From the NCBI GenBank assembly GCA_015272465.1, contig JACYLR010000078.1, forward strand, positions 1-34,241: 34,241 nucleotides of DNA, given 5' to 3'. Position numbers and translations under genes: made by a program. Numbering within the stretch: the stretch's first letter is position 1; every line of letters begins with the position of its first letter. Positions 25,676-33,528 of the stretch are shown piece after piece. This DNA comes from Gloeomargaritaceae cyanobacterium C42_A2020_066. Lineage in GTDB: Bacteria; Cyanobacteriota; Cyanobacteriia; Gloeomargaritales; Gloeomargaritaceae. The notes under the pieces are model-generated. The model had not been told where the DNA came from and did not search any database. It saw only the letters and a program-made list of their open reading frames with translations.

Positions 25676-25984
25676 ATGGCTCTATTGCGACTTGGTGACC
25701 ACGTATTCAACACCGACTACATCGTGCGAGTCCGCCTCAATGACGTGACAGCCTTCAGTGACAACTGCGTGACCTTACTGGTGGATGAGGGCATGGGAAC
25801 CCTGACCACAGGGCCAGACGGCACATCTGGACATTGGGGTGTTCAAGCGTATGCCTTTTACGGAGATGAGGCAGATATGTTACGTGGGTTCTTTACGGAT
25901 CCGGGATACGTATTGGATTTGACACCTATAGCTGTAGAAGTCGATGAACCTGTAGCGGCCGAAACCAATGGTCAGGAAAGTTGA
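25676..25984 (+). CDS. Small conserved-looking protein of unknown function
   Basis: The protein has 102 residues, with GGAG about ten bases before the ATG. The sequence looks like a compact beta-rich cytosolic domain (LLRLGDHVFNTDYIVRVRLND, VTLLVDEGMGTLTTGPDG, WGVQAYAFYGDEADMLRGFF) with an acidic, disordered tail. No domain is recognised and there is no signal peptide. It is divergent from the RTX gene with a 267-bp shared upstream region, and convergent with pth. Codon use and composition look ordinary, so it is probably a real gene. Confidence 0.65.
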   Translation: MALLRLGDHVFNTDYIVRVRLNDVTAFSDNCVTLLVDEGMGTLTTGPDGTSGHWGVQAYAFYGDEADMLRGFFTDPGYVLDLTPIAVEVDEPVAAETNGQES

Positions 25985-26006
25985 GTCTAGCCTCCCAAAG
26001 ACCGGT

Positions 26007-26594
26007 TTAATCCGAGCTGGGAGTCACCAACCGGTGATTAAACAAGTTCATTGCCTTGTCTAAGCCCTGCCGACGACTGGTATCAATGGCTTCACAGACC
26101 AGCTTGAGAACGGCAGCAAGTTGCCCCTGTTCCTCGGCTGTAAACATACCCAGCACATGGTGGATGACTTGAGGGCTATGGGGCTGGGTCGGCCGGCCGA
26201 TCCCGATCCGCAGTCGCGCAAAGTGCTCGGTTCCCAGATGGCTAATGATTGATTTCATGCCATTATGGCCTCCGGCAGAACCAGATAGCCGCAGGCGGAT
26301 CTTACCGAGGGGTAGATCTAGGTCATCATAGATGACTAAGAGTTGGCCAGGATCTCGCTTAAGCCAGTGCATCAATGCCTGAACCGCTTGACCCGAAAGG
26401 TTCATAAACGTGTTTGGCTTGAGCAGATAAGTATTTGAGCCGTGGGCCACCCAACCATGAAAGCGGGTCTTTTCTTGCCAGTTCATTCTCCACCGATCCG
26501 CTAGGGCGTCAACGGCCATGAATCCGATATTGTGGCGAGTCCGCTCGTAGTCGGAGCCGGGGTTTCCCAAGCCCACTAAGACTGATGGGGCCAT
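26007..26594 (-). CDS. pth: Peptidyl-tRNA hydrolase
   Basis: The protein has 195 residues from the ATG at 26594. A GTG at 26615 would add seven residues and overlap tatA by eight bases, which cannot be excluded. Motifs are VGLGNPGSDYERTRHNIGFMAVD (catalytic His at about residue 21 from the ATG), KPNTFMNLSGQAV with the conserved Asn, VIYDDLDLPLGKIRLR and SAGGHNGMKSII. The enzyme releases tRNA from peptidyl-tRNA dropped by ribosomes. It is full length and is cotranscribed with tatA and perhaps psbH. Confidence 0.96.
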   Translation of the reverse strand: MAPSVLVGLGNPGSDYERTRHNIGFMAVDALADRWRMNWQEKTRFHGWVAHGSNTYLLKPNTFMNLSGQAVQALMHWLKRDPGQLLVIYDDLDLPLGKIRLRLSGSAGGHNGMKSIISHLGTEHFARLRIGIGRPTQPHSPQVIHHVLGMFTAEEQGQLAAVLKLVCEAIDTSRRQGLDKAMNLFNHRLVTPSSD

Positions 26595-26607
26595 TAAACC
26601 GATTCTT

Positions 26608-26850
26608 CTATCCACCCGCCGTTGAATCGTCTGACTGGGATTTAGCTTCCACTACGGGTGGGGGAAGTGCCTCAGACTGTCGAACCTCCCGCTTCAGCTC
26701 GTCCTCAAACTCCCGTGTCGCCTGCTTAAACCCCTGAAGAGCTTTGCCAAAACTACGGCCAATCTCAGGCAGCTTTTTGGGGCCGAACACCAAGAGAGCA
26801 ATGACCAAGATGATCGCCATTTCTGGCAAGCCAATCCCAAAAAAATTCAT
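26608..26850 (-). CDS. tatA: Sec-independent (Tat) translocase subunit TatA/E
   Basis: The protein has 80 residues: a short periplasmic N-terminus, one membrane helix (PEMAIILVIALLVFG), the conserved FGPKKLPEIGRSFGKALQGFKQA amphipathic helix with the FGPKKLPE hinge, and a charged disordered tail. It forms the pore-forming oligomer that exports folded twin-arginine substrates across the cytoplasmic and thylakoid membranes. It lies between psbH and pth on the same strand, a frequent arrangement. TatC is not in this window. Confidence 0.95.
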   Translation of the reverse strand: MNFFGIGLPEMAIILVIALLVFGPKKLPEIGRSFGKALQGFKQATREFEDELKREVRQSEALPPPVVEAKSQSDDSTAGG

Positions 26851-26905
26851 GGCCTTAATCCTCTAAACCGGCTCTCAAATCGTCAGCCCCTGTACCTAAA
26901 GGCTA

Positions 26906-27112
26906 TTAGCCTCCCAAACTACGCCAATCCACCTGGATATTCTCCAGAATCAGGGATGAGTTGTAAATCTGGAGAATGATAAGCAGGAAGACGAAAAACA
27001 GGATCATGAATACGCCCATCAATGGGGTCGTTCCCCATCCTGGAGCGACCTTACCGTACTCGGCGTTCAAGGGACGGAGGATATCGCCGAGGCGAGTCCG
27101 CAATGGTGACAT
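26906..27112 (-). CDS. psbH: Photosystem II reaction center protein PsbH
   Basis: The protein has 68 residues. A cytosolic N-terminus with [28 protein letters not shown] leads into one membrane helix ([17 protein letters not shown]) and the lumenal [13 protein letters not shown] end, which is the complete cyanobacterial PsbH. It stabilises the QB site region and CP47 of photosystem II. It has its own candidate promoter in the psbN-psbH gap and may be cotranscribed with tatA and pth. Confidence 0.98.
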   Translation of the reverse strand: MSPLRTRLGDILRPLNAEYGKVAPGWGTTPLMGVFMILFFVFLLIILQIYNSSLILENIQVDWRSLGG

Positions 27113-27150
27113 AAGTGACCTTCCCGTGAGAGTGAATACTTAACGTCCCG

Positions 27151-27160
27151 TAATATTATA
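27151..27160. promoter_or_regulatory. -10-like TATAAT sequences between psbH and psbN
   Basis: TAATATTATA reads TATAAT on the minus strand (psbH side, about 40 bases before its start) and TAATAT/TATTAT on the plus strand (psbN side). No clear -35 was found on either side. The site fits the usual independent promoter for psbH and possibly psbN. Confidence 0.4.
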
Positions 27161-27191
27161 GAGGCAGGGTTCTCATACTCAGGTGTACTCC

Positions 27192-27323
27192 ATGGAAACC
27201 GCAACACTTTTTAGCATTTGTATCGCCGTGTTCCTTGTTGGACTAACGGGCTACACCCTATACACAGCCTTCGGCCCACCTGCCGAGAGCTTGAGGGATC
27301 CCTTCGATGAGCATGAAGACTAG
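27192..27323 (+). CDS. psbN: Photosystem II assembly protein PsbN
   Basis: The protein has 43 residues and starts [28 protein letters not shown], one membrane helix then a conserved [15 protein letters not shown] soluble end, the standard PsbN. It is encoded on the opposite strand between psbT and psbH, exactly as in other cyanobacteria and in plastids. PsbN aids photosystem II assembly and is not a stable subunit. The ribosome site is weak. Confidence 0.97.
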   Translation: METATLFSICIAVFLVGLTGYTLYTAFGPPAESLRDPFDEHED

Positions 27324-27385
27324 GAGGGTGAGCAACTGAGGACTAAATGTGTGGGACAGACCTTGTTTTTCACCCTACCCATGAC

Positions 27386-27487
27386 CTACTCCTTGCGGTC
27401 GAAACGCGGCGGCGTCCGAAAGAATATTGCAAAGAAGATCACACCCAACGCACCCACCAACAACACGGTGTAGGTTAAGGCTTCCAT
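27386..27487 (-). CDS. psbT: Photosystem II protein PsbT
   Basis: The protein has 33 residues ([23 protein letters not shown] then [10 protein letters not shown]): one membrane helix and the conserved PPR tail. A strong ribosome site (GGAGGAG) precedes the ATG. It lies 81 bases after psbB with a stable hairpin between the two, and convergent to psbN. PsbT sits at the dimer interface of photosystem II near D1 and CP47. Confidence 0.97.
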   Translation of the reverse strand: MEALTYTVLLVGALGVIFFAIFFRTPPRFDRKE

Positions 27488-27519
27488 AGTTGCTCCTCCG
27501 AAAAAGTTGAGGGTGAAAG

Positions 27520-27551
27520 AAGCGACGGGGGGCAGTTGCCCCCCTAGGCTT
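27520..27551 (-). other. Stable hairpin between psbB and psbT
   Basis: On the minus strand six to eight G/C pairs (GGGGGGCA with TGCCCCCC around a two-base centre) sit inside a second GAAGC/GCTTC stem, then TTTCA. It lies 25-40 bases after psbB, with psbT continuing downstream. It could be an attenuating terminator or a protective or processing hairpin. Confidence 0.6.
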
Positions 27552-27568
27552 CAGAGTCAGAACGATAC

Positions 27569-29098
27569 CTAGACGGGTTCCTCGCGACGGGTACTCTTAT
27601 CCCCCACCTTAAGGAAGGCTCCAAACTCCACCTGTTCGGTCACACTTTCATCAATCCCGGCAAACACATCTCGGAACAGGGTGCGAGACCCGTGCCAGAT
27701 ATGGCCGAAGAAAAACAGAAGTGCAAAAGAGGTGTGAGCGAAGGTAAACCATCCACGAGGGCTCGTGCGGAAGACTCCATCGGAACCAAGAGTTTCCTGG
27801 TCGAACTCGAAGACCTCACCCAGTTGGGCCTTGCGGGCGTATTTCTTCACCGATCCAGGATCTGAGAAGGTTTGGCCGTCGAGGGCGCCCCCGAAGAAGC
27901 TGACGGTTACCCCAGTTTGTTCAACACTGAACTTGGAATCTGCCCGTCGGAAGGGAATGTCAGCCCTGATCACCCCATCGTTGTCAACCAGGATGACAGG
28001 GAAGGTTTCAAAGAAGTTGGGGAGGCGCCGAACACTCAGTTCACGACCATCACGGTCGGTGAAGACGGCATGACCAGCCCATTCCTTAGCAATCCCATCC
28101 CCCTTATTCATCGGGCCAGACCGGAATAAGCCTCCCTTAGCGGGACTATTACCCACGTAGTCGTAGAAGGCCAGTTTTTCAGGAATCTGTTCCCATGCCG
28201 CTTGCTGCGTGAGGCCAGCCGCCAAGCCCGCTTGTACCCGCCGTTCAATCTCCTGTTGGAAATATCCCTTATCCCACTGGTAGCGGGTGGGGCCAAACAG
28301 TTCCACAGGGGTTGTGGCACTGCCATACCACATGGTACCCGCCACCACAAAGGCGGCGAAGAACACAGCGGCAATACTGCTGGAGAGAACTGTCTCGATG
28401 TTCCCCATCCGCAGGGCGCGATAGAGACGCTGGGGAGGCCGAACGGTTAGGTGGAACAGCCCGGCGATAATCCCTACGATTCCCGCAGCAATGTGGTGTG
28501 CAACAACACCGCCCGGGTTGAAGGGGTTAAAGCCTTCAGGTCCCCAGGCAGGGGCAACGGGCTGGACATGACCGGTCAAGCCATAGGGATCGGACACCCA
28601 CATCCCAGGTCCAAACAGGCCCGTGAGGTGGAAGGCCCCAAACCCAAAGCAAAGGAGGCCCGACAGGAACAGGTGAATCCCAAACATCTTGGGCAGATCC
28701 AAGGCTGGCTCGCCAGTACGGGGATCACGGAAAAGTTCCAAGTCCCAATACACCCAGTGCCAGATGGCGGCCAGGAACAGGAGTCCTGATAGCACGACAT
28801 GGGCTGCAGCCACACCTTCAAACGACCAGAAGCCTGGATCAACAGCGGTTTCGCCAGTCAGGCTCCAGCCGCCCCAAGACCCCGTTACCCCGAGGCGGGC
28901 CATGAAGGGCAGGACGAACATACCCTGCCGCCACATGGGGTTGAGCACCGGGTCGGACGAATCGAAAACAGCCAACTCGTAGAGGGCCATGGAGCCAGCC
29001 CAGCCGGCCACCAAGGCAGTGTGCATTAGGTGCACAGAAATCAGTCGGCCCGGGTCATTCAGGACGACTGTGTGAACACGATACCAGGGTAGTCCCAT
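27569..29098 (-). CDS. psbB: Photosystem II CP47 chlorophyll-binding protein
   Basis: The protein has 509 residues and is the inner antenna CP47, with six membrane helices, chlorophyll-ligand histidines ([54 protein letters not shown]) and the large lumenal loop between helices five and six. The beginning [12 protein letters not shown] and the end, with ARRE-type basic residues, are typical, and the protein is complete. It binds about 16 chlorophylls and passes energy to the reaction center. AGGAGG lies 8-13 bases before the ATG. It is first in a psbB-psbT unit. Confidence 0.99.
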   Translation of the reverse strand: MGLPWYRVHTVVLNDPGRLISVHLMHTALVAGWAGSMALYELAVFDSSDPVLNPMWRQGMFVLPFMARLGVTGSWGGWSLTGETAVDPGFWSFEGVAAAHVVLSGLLFLAAIWHWVYWDLELFRDPRTGEPALDLPKMFGIHLFLSGLLCFGFGAFHLTGLFGPGMWVSDPYGLTGHVQPVAPAWGPEGFNPFNPGGVVAHHIAAGIVGIIAGLFHLTVRPPQRLYRALRMGNIETVLSSSIAAVFFAAFVVAGTMWYGSATTPVELFGPTRYQWDKGYFQQEIERRVQAGLAAGLTQQAAWEQIPEKLAFYDYVGNSPAKGGLFRSGPMNKGDGIAKEWAGHAVFTDRDGRELSVRRLPNFFETFPVILVDNDGVIRADIPFRRADSKFSVEQTGVTVSFFGGALDGQTFSDPGSVKKYARKAQLGEVFEFDQETLGSDGVFRTSPRGWFTFAHTSFALLFFFGHIWHGSRTLFRDVFAGIDESVTEQVEFGAFLKVGDKSTRREEPV

Positions 29099-29227
29099 TG
29101 ACTACGCGCCTCCTCGTACAGACACGATTACGGTTTTTGCTGAAGGGGGATCTTAGCAATGATGGCCCGCTCCCGAAATCGGCCGGCCCCACGGGGAGCG
29201 GCGACGTTCAGAAACAAACTAACCGCC

Positions 29228-29235
29228 ATTTTATA
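29228..29235 (-). promoter_or_regulatory. Candidate -10 of the psbB promoter
   Basis: TATAAAAT on the minus strand lies about 130 bases before psbB, followed by a GC-rich leader holding a GGCCGGCC. No convincing -35 was found. It is offered only as the best AT-rich candidate. Confidence 0.3.
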
Positions 29236-29292
29236 AGATACGTAACCATCCTGAGGTTCACGCTGTCATAGTTCTCAGGATTTGCGGCCGGC

Positions 29293-30177
29293 CTAGCTGA
29301 GCTGTCGCTGCAACAGACCGCGCACCCCGGCCATGATAAGGACATCAAAGCCAAGCAGGACTGCGAGGGCCGTGCCCAGGCCAACTTCTCCCCAGGGTGC
29401 AGTGAGGATGCTGCTGGTAAGGCTCCACTGGCCATGACTGTAGACGTAGCGGATGGGTTCAATGGCGTAGCTGAGGGGGTTGAGGCTGGCAACCCATTGC
29501 AGCCAGGGGGGCATGAAGGCGAGGGGTGCAAGCGCCGTACTGGCGAAGAGCAGGGGCAGGTTAGTCACGAAGATGATGGCGATCATCTCCACGTGGCCGG
29601 GGAGGGCGAAGGCCAAGCCCAAACTGAGGGCGGTCATCCCTAAGACCAGCAGCAAAACCACCAGAACGACCAATCCCAGGCCGGCGGGGTTGGGAAGGCC
29701 ACCACCGAGGAGGTCACTGGCGAGAACGATAGCTGCCGTTTGGATCAACGCCAGGGTGGTGATGAAGAGGGTTGAAGCCAGAACGATGGAGAAGCGGGAC
29801 GCCAGGGGAGCCACCAGCAGTCGATTCAGAAAACCAAACTCCCGGTCGAACATGAGTGGGAGACCTGCATTCAGGGCCCCCCCAAAGGCTGTAAAGACAA
29901 TGATGCCGGCACTGAGGAAGCGAGCGTAGTTCTGGCCTTCCCCGAATAGGCCGGCCGGGGCGTTTTGGAAGAGGGCGCCGAACAGGATCAGCCACATCAG
30001 GGGTTGAATGACCCCTGCGACCAGAGTGGCCGGCCGGCGTTGGAGTTGAATGAATAGGCGGCGGGTGAGGCCCAGGGTTTCTTGGAGGAAGGCTGCTGAC
30101 CAGAGACCAGGGGGCGGCTCCGGCAAGGGTGATGGGTTGGGAGGCACTGCTGGAGCAGAGATAGTCGCAGAACGCAT
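29293..30177 (-). CDS. ABC-2 permease, Ycf38-like (DrrB type)
   Basis: The protein has 294 residues: a Pro-rich N-terminus, then six membrane segments. Conserved ABC-2 stretches include RRPATLVAGVIQPLMWLILFGALFQN, RFLSAGIIVFTAFGGALNAGLPLMFDREFGFLNRLLVAPL and LPLLFASTALAPLAFMPPWLQWVASLNPLSYAIEPIR, the pattern of DrrB/NodJ permeases and of the plastid protein Ycf38. The substrate is unknown and no ATPase gene is adjacent. The start overlaps no neighbour. Upstream is rnpB on the other strand, so the pair is divergently transcribed. Confidence 0.85.
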   Translation of the reverse strand: MRSATISAPAVPPNPSPLPEPPPGLWSAAFLQETLGLTRRLFIQLQRRPATLVAGVIQPLMWLILFGALFQNAPAGLFGEGQNYARFLSAGIIVFTAFGGALNAGLPLMFDREFGFLNRLLVAPLASRFSIVLASTLFITTLALIQTAAIVLASDLLGGGLPNPAGLGLVVLVVLLLVLGMTALSLGLAFALPGHVEMIAIIFVTNLPLLFASTALAPLAFMPPWLQWVASLNPLSYAIEPIRYVYSHGQWSLTSSILTAPWGEVGLGTALAVLLGFDVLIMAGVRGLLQRQLS

Positions 30178-30252
30178 GGCCGTGGGGTTCGCGCAGAAAA
30201 CTCTCTCTCACGGTAGCGCACCCCGCCCGGCCGGCCGGGCTAGACTGGGGGC

Positions 30253-30624
<372 letters not shown>

Positions 30625-30629
<5 letters not shown>

Positions 30630-31143
30630 GTTTGGCTGAACAGGTTGGGTCACCCCAGGTCAACTGCTTGTCCATCGCATAGCGCTGGAAGGCTTGGCCG
30701 CGACGGTTGACCATCTCGATGGCCTGGGTGGTGAAGCCTAGGCGTTCAAAGAAGGGTTGGGCGGGGCGACTGGCTTCGACCCAAAGCCGCGATAGGTACA
30801 GTCCGTGGGCTTCCTGCTCCAGTGCCCTATAAATTGCGCGACCCAGTCCGCAGCCCTGGTGCTCTGGGTGGACGTAGAAGCAATCAATGTGACCCTGGGG
30901 TTCCAGTTCCCCAAAACCTAGAATCCGGCCGGCCGAGTCGGCTACATAGGTCAGGCGAGTGCTACAAACTGCGGCCCAATCCCGGAAGTTGAGGTCAGCG
31001 GGTGCCCAGGCAGCCACTTGGGCGTGGGTGTAGTACTGGGGAGCTAGGTTGCGCACGGTAGCGTGGAATAGGGCTGCTACTTGAGCACTATCGGTAGGGG
31101 TAAATCGGCGTACCTCAATCGATTGCCGCTGGCGGCCGTACAT
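30625..31143 (-). CDS. GNAT family N-acetyltransferase
   Basis: The protein has 172 residues. The GNAT fold is clear: VRRFTPTDSAQVAALFHATVR (beta1/alpha1), YVADSAGRILGFGELEPQGHIDCFYVHPEHQGCGLGRAIYRALEQEA written with the acetyl-CoA loop Q-x-x-G-x-G, then LWVEASRPAQPFFERLGF near the end. It resembles E. coli YafP-type acetyltransferases. The substrate is unknown. The start is ATG 31143, which has GGAGG nine bases upstream. A TTG nine codons earlier lacks such support. The stop codon touches the 3' end of rnpB on the other strand. Confidence 0.87.
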
Positions 31144-31252
31144 GGCTGTTGACCTCCGCCCGTACCTCAATGAGCGAAATTACTGCGCTGCCCTTGGCCC
31201 CCCGGCCGGCCGCAGATTACCCTGAAAGACGCTCCCCTTCTCCACTGGCCCC

Positions 31253-32449
31253 ATGCTCCCGACCCGACCCCACCACAAGGCCAAACCCCTGAAGGCCACC
31301 AGTCCCCGGCCGGCCAAGGCCCTGTGTAGTGAGTGTGGGCTGTGTGACACCCGCTATGTCCACTATGTTAAGGACGCCTGCGCCTTTCTCAATCAGCAGT
31401 TTGAGACTCTGGAAACCCAGGTACACGGCCGGCCGCGCCAGGTGGATCAATGGAATGACTGCTACTTCGGGGTGCATCAGCAGATGTTTACGGCCCGCAA
31501 CCGGCAGCCCATCTCCGGTGCCCAGTGGACGGGGATCGTCAGCACCCTAGGGATGGAAATGTTGCGGCGGGGTCTTGTTGAAGGCGTTGTCTGTGTACAA
31601 CAGTCCGAAACCGACCGCTTCCAACCTCAGCCGATTCTGGCGCGAACCCCGGAGGAAGTCCTAGCGGCACGGGTCAACAAGCCGACCCTATCCCCCAACC
31701 TGTCCGTGTTGGATCTTGTCGAGCAATCAGGACTGAAGCGGTTACTGGTGATTGGCGTGGGTTGCCAGATCCAGGCCTTGCGCGCCGTGGAAGCCCACTT
31801 GGGCCTAGAAAAGCTCTACGTTCTGGGCACGCCCTGTGTGGACAATGTCACGCGGGCGGGTCTGCAAAAGTTCCTGGAGACCACCAGCCGTTCCCCGCAA
31901 ACGGTGGTTCATTACGAATTCATGCAGGACTACCAGGTGCACTTCAAACACGAGGACGGCTCAGTGGAGAGGGTGCCCTTTTTTGGCCTGAACACCCAGG
32001 AACTCAAGGATGTGTTCGCCCCCTCCTGTATGACCTGTTTCGATTACGTCAATGGCCTGGCTGACTTGGTGGTGGGCTACATGGGGTCGCCCTTTGGCTG
32101 GCAGTGGTTGGTGGTGCGCAATGACCGCGGTCAGGAGATGCTCAAGCTCATCCAAGATCAATTGGAGTTCCAGCCTGTCACCAGTTCGGGCAACCGCCGG
32201 CCGGCCGTCCAGCAGAGTATCCCACTCTATGACCAGGGCCTGACATTACCTATGTGGGTCGCTAAAATCCTTGGTGCCGTCATAGGCCGCACTGGTCCCA
32301 AGGGCTTAGAGTACGCCCGGTTTTCGATCGATTCCCACTTCGCCCGCAACTATTTATACGTGTGGCGGCACTACCCCCAGAAACTGGCGGCCCATGTCCC
32401 CGCCTTCGCCCAGCGAATCGTTGGCCAGTACACACTCCCCAAAAATTAA
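31253..32449 (+). CDS. bciB: Ferredoxin-dependent 8-vinyl reductase, BciB type
   Basis: The protein has 398 residues of the FrhB (coenzyme F420 hydrogenase beta subunit) family. The N-terminus has Cys25, Cys28 and Cys31 (CSECGLCD), a middle FrhB N-domain, and a C-terminal part with APSCMTCFDYVNGLADLVVGYMG, which supplies further iron-sulfur ligands. This is the Slr1923/BciB pattern: reduction of the 8-vinyl group of divinyl chlorophyll(ide) precursors to monovinyl using reduced ferredoxin and FAD. Related 7-hydroxymethyl chlorophyll a reductases share the domain, so the activity is inferred by closest resemblance. Its stop codon lies in the U-tract side of a minus-strand terminator. The promoter must lie in the 109-bp gap to the GNAT gene. 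Confidence 0.88.
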   Translation: MLPTRPHHKAKPLKATSPRPAKALCSECGLCDTRYVHYVKDACAFLNQQFETLETQVHGRPRQVDQWNDCYFGVHQQMFTARNRQPISGAQWTGIVSTLGMEMLRRGLVEGVVCVQQSETDRFQPQPILARTPEEVLAARVNKPTLSPNLSVLDLVEQSGLKRLLVIGVGCQIQALRAVEAHLGLEKLYVLGTPCVDNVTRAGLQKFLETTSRSPQTVVHYEFMQDYQVHFKHEDGSVERVPFFGLNTQELKDVFAPSCMTCFDYVNGLADLVVGYMGSPFGWQWLVVRNDRGQEMLKLIQDQLEFQPVTSSGNRRPAVQQSIPLYDQGLTLPMWVAKILGAVIGRTGPKGLEYARFSIDSHFARNYLYVWRHYPQKLAAHVPAFAQRIVGQYTLPKN

Positions 32450-32471
32450 AACCCCCAGGCTGTCCTAGGGG
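32441..32471 (-). terminator. Intrinsic terminator of the pst operon
   Basis: Minus strand: CCCCUAGG pairs with CCUGGGGG (eight pairs, one G-U) around ACAG, followed by UUUUAAUUUUU. It is 50-80 bases beyond the pstA stop and overlaps the stop codon of bciB on the other strand, so one sequence is both a coding end and a terminator. Confidence 0.9.
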
Positions 32472-32522
32472 CAAAATTGGATGACGATTAGGATCAACGT
32501 AAGCAGAGCGTTTCAATTTGCA

Positions 32523-33506
32523 TCATGTCCGGCGCTGGAACTTGCCTCGGAAATAAATAGCAACAGAGTTCATGGCAACAAGGAGCACCATCAGCACAAT
32601 AATGCCAGCAGCGGAAATTGAGTGGAATTCAAGCTGCGGGCGAGATGCCCAGTTGTATACCTGAATAGGGAGGGCCGTAAAGGGCGTTTGCAGAGCTTTA
32701 ATGAAGTCAGCCGGGCTAATCGCCAACTTAGTGACCAATTCACCCGTGGCCTCGTTGAGAACTTCAGACACAGGAAAGGGAGGCAGGAAGGCGATGAAGG
32801 TCAAGGCACCCAAGGTGATTAGGGGTGCCGTTTCACCAATCGCCCTGGACAGTGCCAAGATTGTCCCGGTCAAAATACCCGGAACGGCAATAGGTAATAC
32901 GTGATCTCTAATTGATTGCCAGCGGGTTGCTCCTACAGCAAAAGCACCCTGGCGAATCTCTTGAGGTACCGCACGAACCGCTTCCCGGGTGGAGATGATT
33001 ACAATCGGCAAAACCAAAATACTCAAAGTTAGCGCACCAGAGAGTAGAGTTCGACCTTTGGTAATTGGCTCTGCAATGCGGATGAAAAGCTCTAAGCCCA
33101 AGAGGCCATAGATAATGGAAGGCACCCCGGCCAGGTTGGAAATATTGATTTCCATGATCCGATTGAGCCAGAAGTCTCGATCAGCGTACTCCTCCAAATA
33201 AACCGCGGCTCCGATTCCAAGTGGAAAACAGAAAATCGGGATGAGAACCATCAACCAAATGGAGCCAACCAAGGCTGAAAGAACCCCTGCCTGTTCAGGG
33301 TTACGGGAAGGATAGCTGGTCAAGAAGTTCCAATTTAAGTAAGGCAGACCCTGCCGACCCACATCAAAAAGTAAGGTTCCGAGGAAGACCAATCCCACCA
33401 GGGTGGCTGCAAGAGCAACACCTGCAAAGGCAAGATTTATCCTCTTTCGGATCAGATAGTTAACCACGAAAAGATGGGATAGTTTTCCAGATGCTGAGGC
33501 AGTCAT
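32523..33506 (-). CDS. pstA: Phosphate ABC transporter permease PstA
   Basis: The protein has 327 residues from the ATG at 33506. A TTG at 33557 would add 17 residues and overlap pstC by 29 bp; I prefer the ATG but no ribosome site decides. It has six membrane segments with the ABC permease EAA loop EIRQGAFAVGATRWQSIRDHVLPIAVPGILTGTILALSRAIGETAPL, diagnostic of PstA, and GVPSIIYGLLGLELF. It imports phosphate with PstC, PstB and the binding protein PstS. The gene ends with a strong terminator and no pstB follows it here. Confidence 0.95.
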   Translation of the reverse strand: MTASASGKLSHLFVVNYLIRKRINLAFAGVALAATLVGLVFLGTLLFDVGRQGLPYLNWNFLTSYPSRNPEQAGVLSALVGSIWLMVLIPIFCFPLGIGAAVYLEEYADRDFWLNRIMEINISNLAGVPSIIYGLLGLELFIRIAEPITKGRTLLSGALTLSILVLPIVIISTREAVRAVPQEIRQGAFAVGATRWQSIRDHVLPIAVPGILTGTILALSRAIGETAPLITLGALTFIAFLPPFPVSEVLNEATGELVTKLAISPADFIKALQTPFTALPIQVYNWASRPQLEFHSISAAGIIVLMVLLVAMNSVAIYFRGKFQRRT

Positions 33507-33528
33507 GCTAGTAAGGAAGGTAGGAGGA

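Noticed and set aside
26595-26615. GTG start of pth at 26615
   Set aside because: Possible, but the ATG at 26594 matches the usual Pth N-terminus better. It is kept as an alternative only.
27325-27376. AGGGTGA/TCACCCT pairing between psbN and psbT as a bidirectional terminator
   Set aside because: The loop is nearly 40 bases and T-runs are poor, so it is too weak to call.
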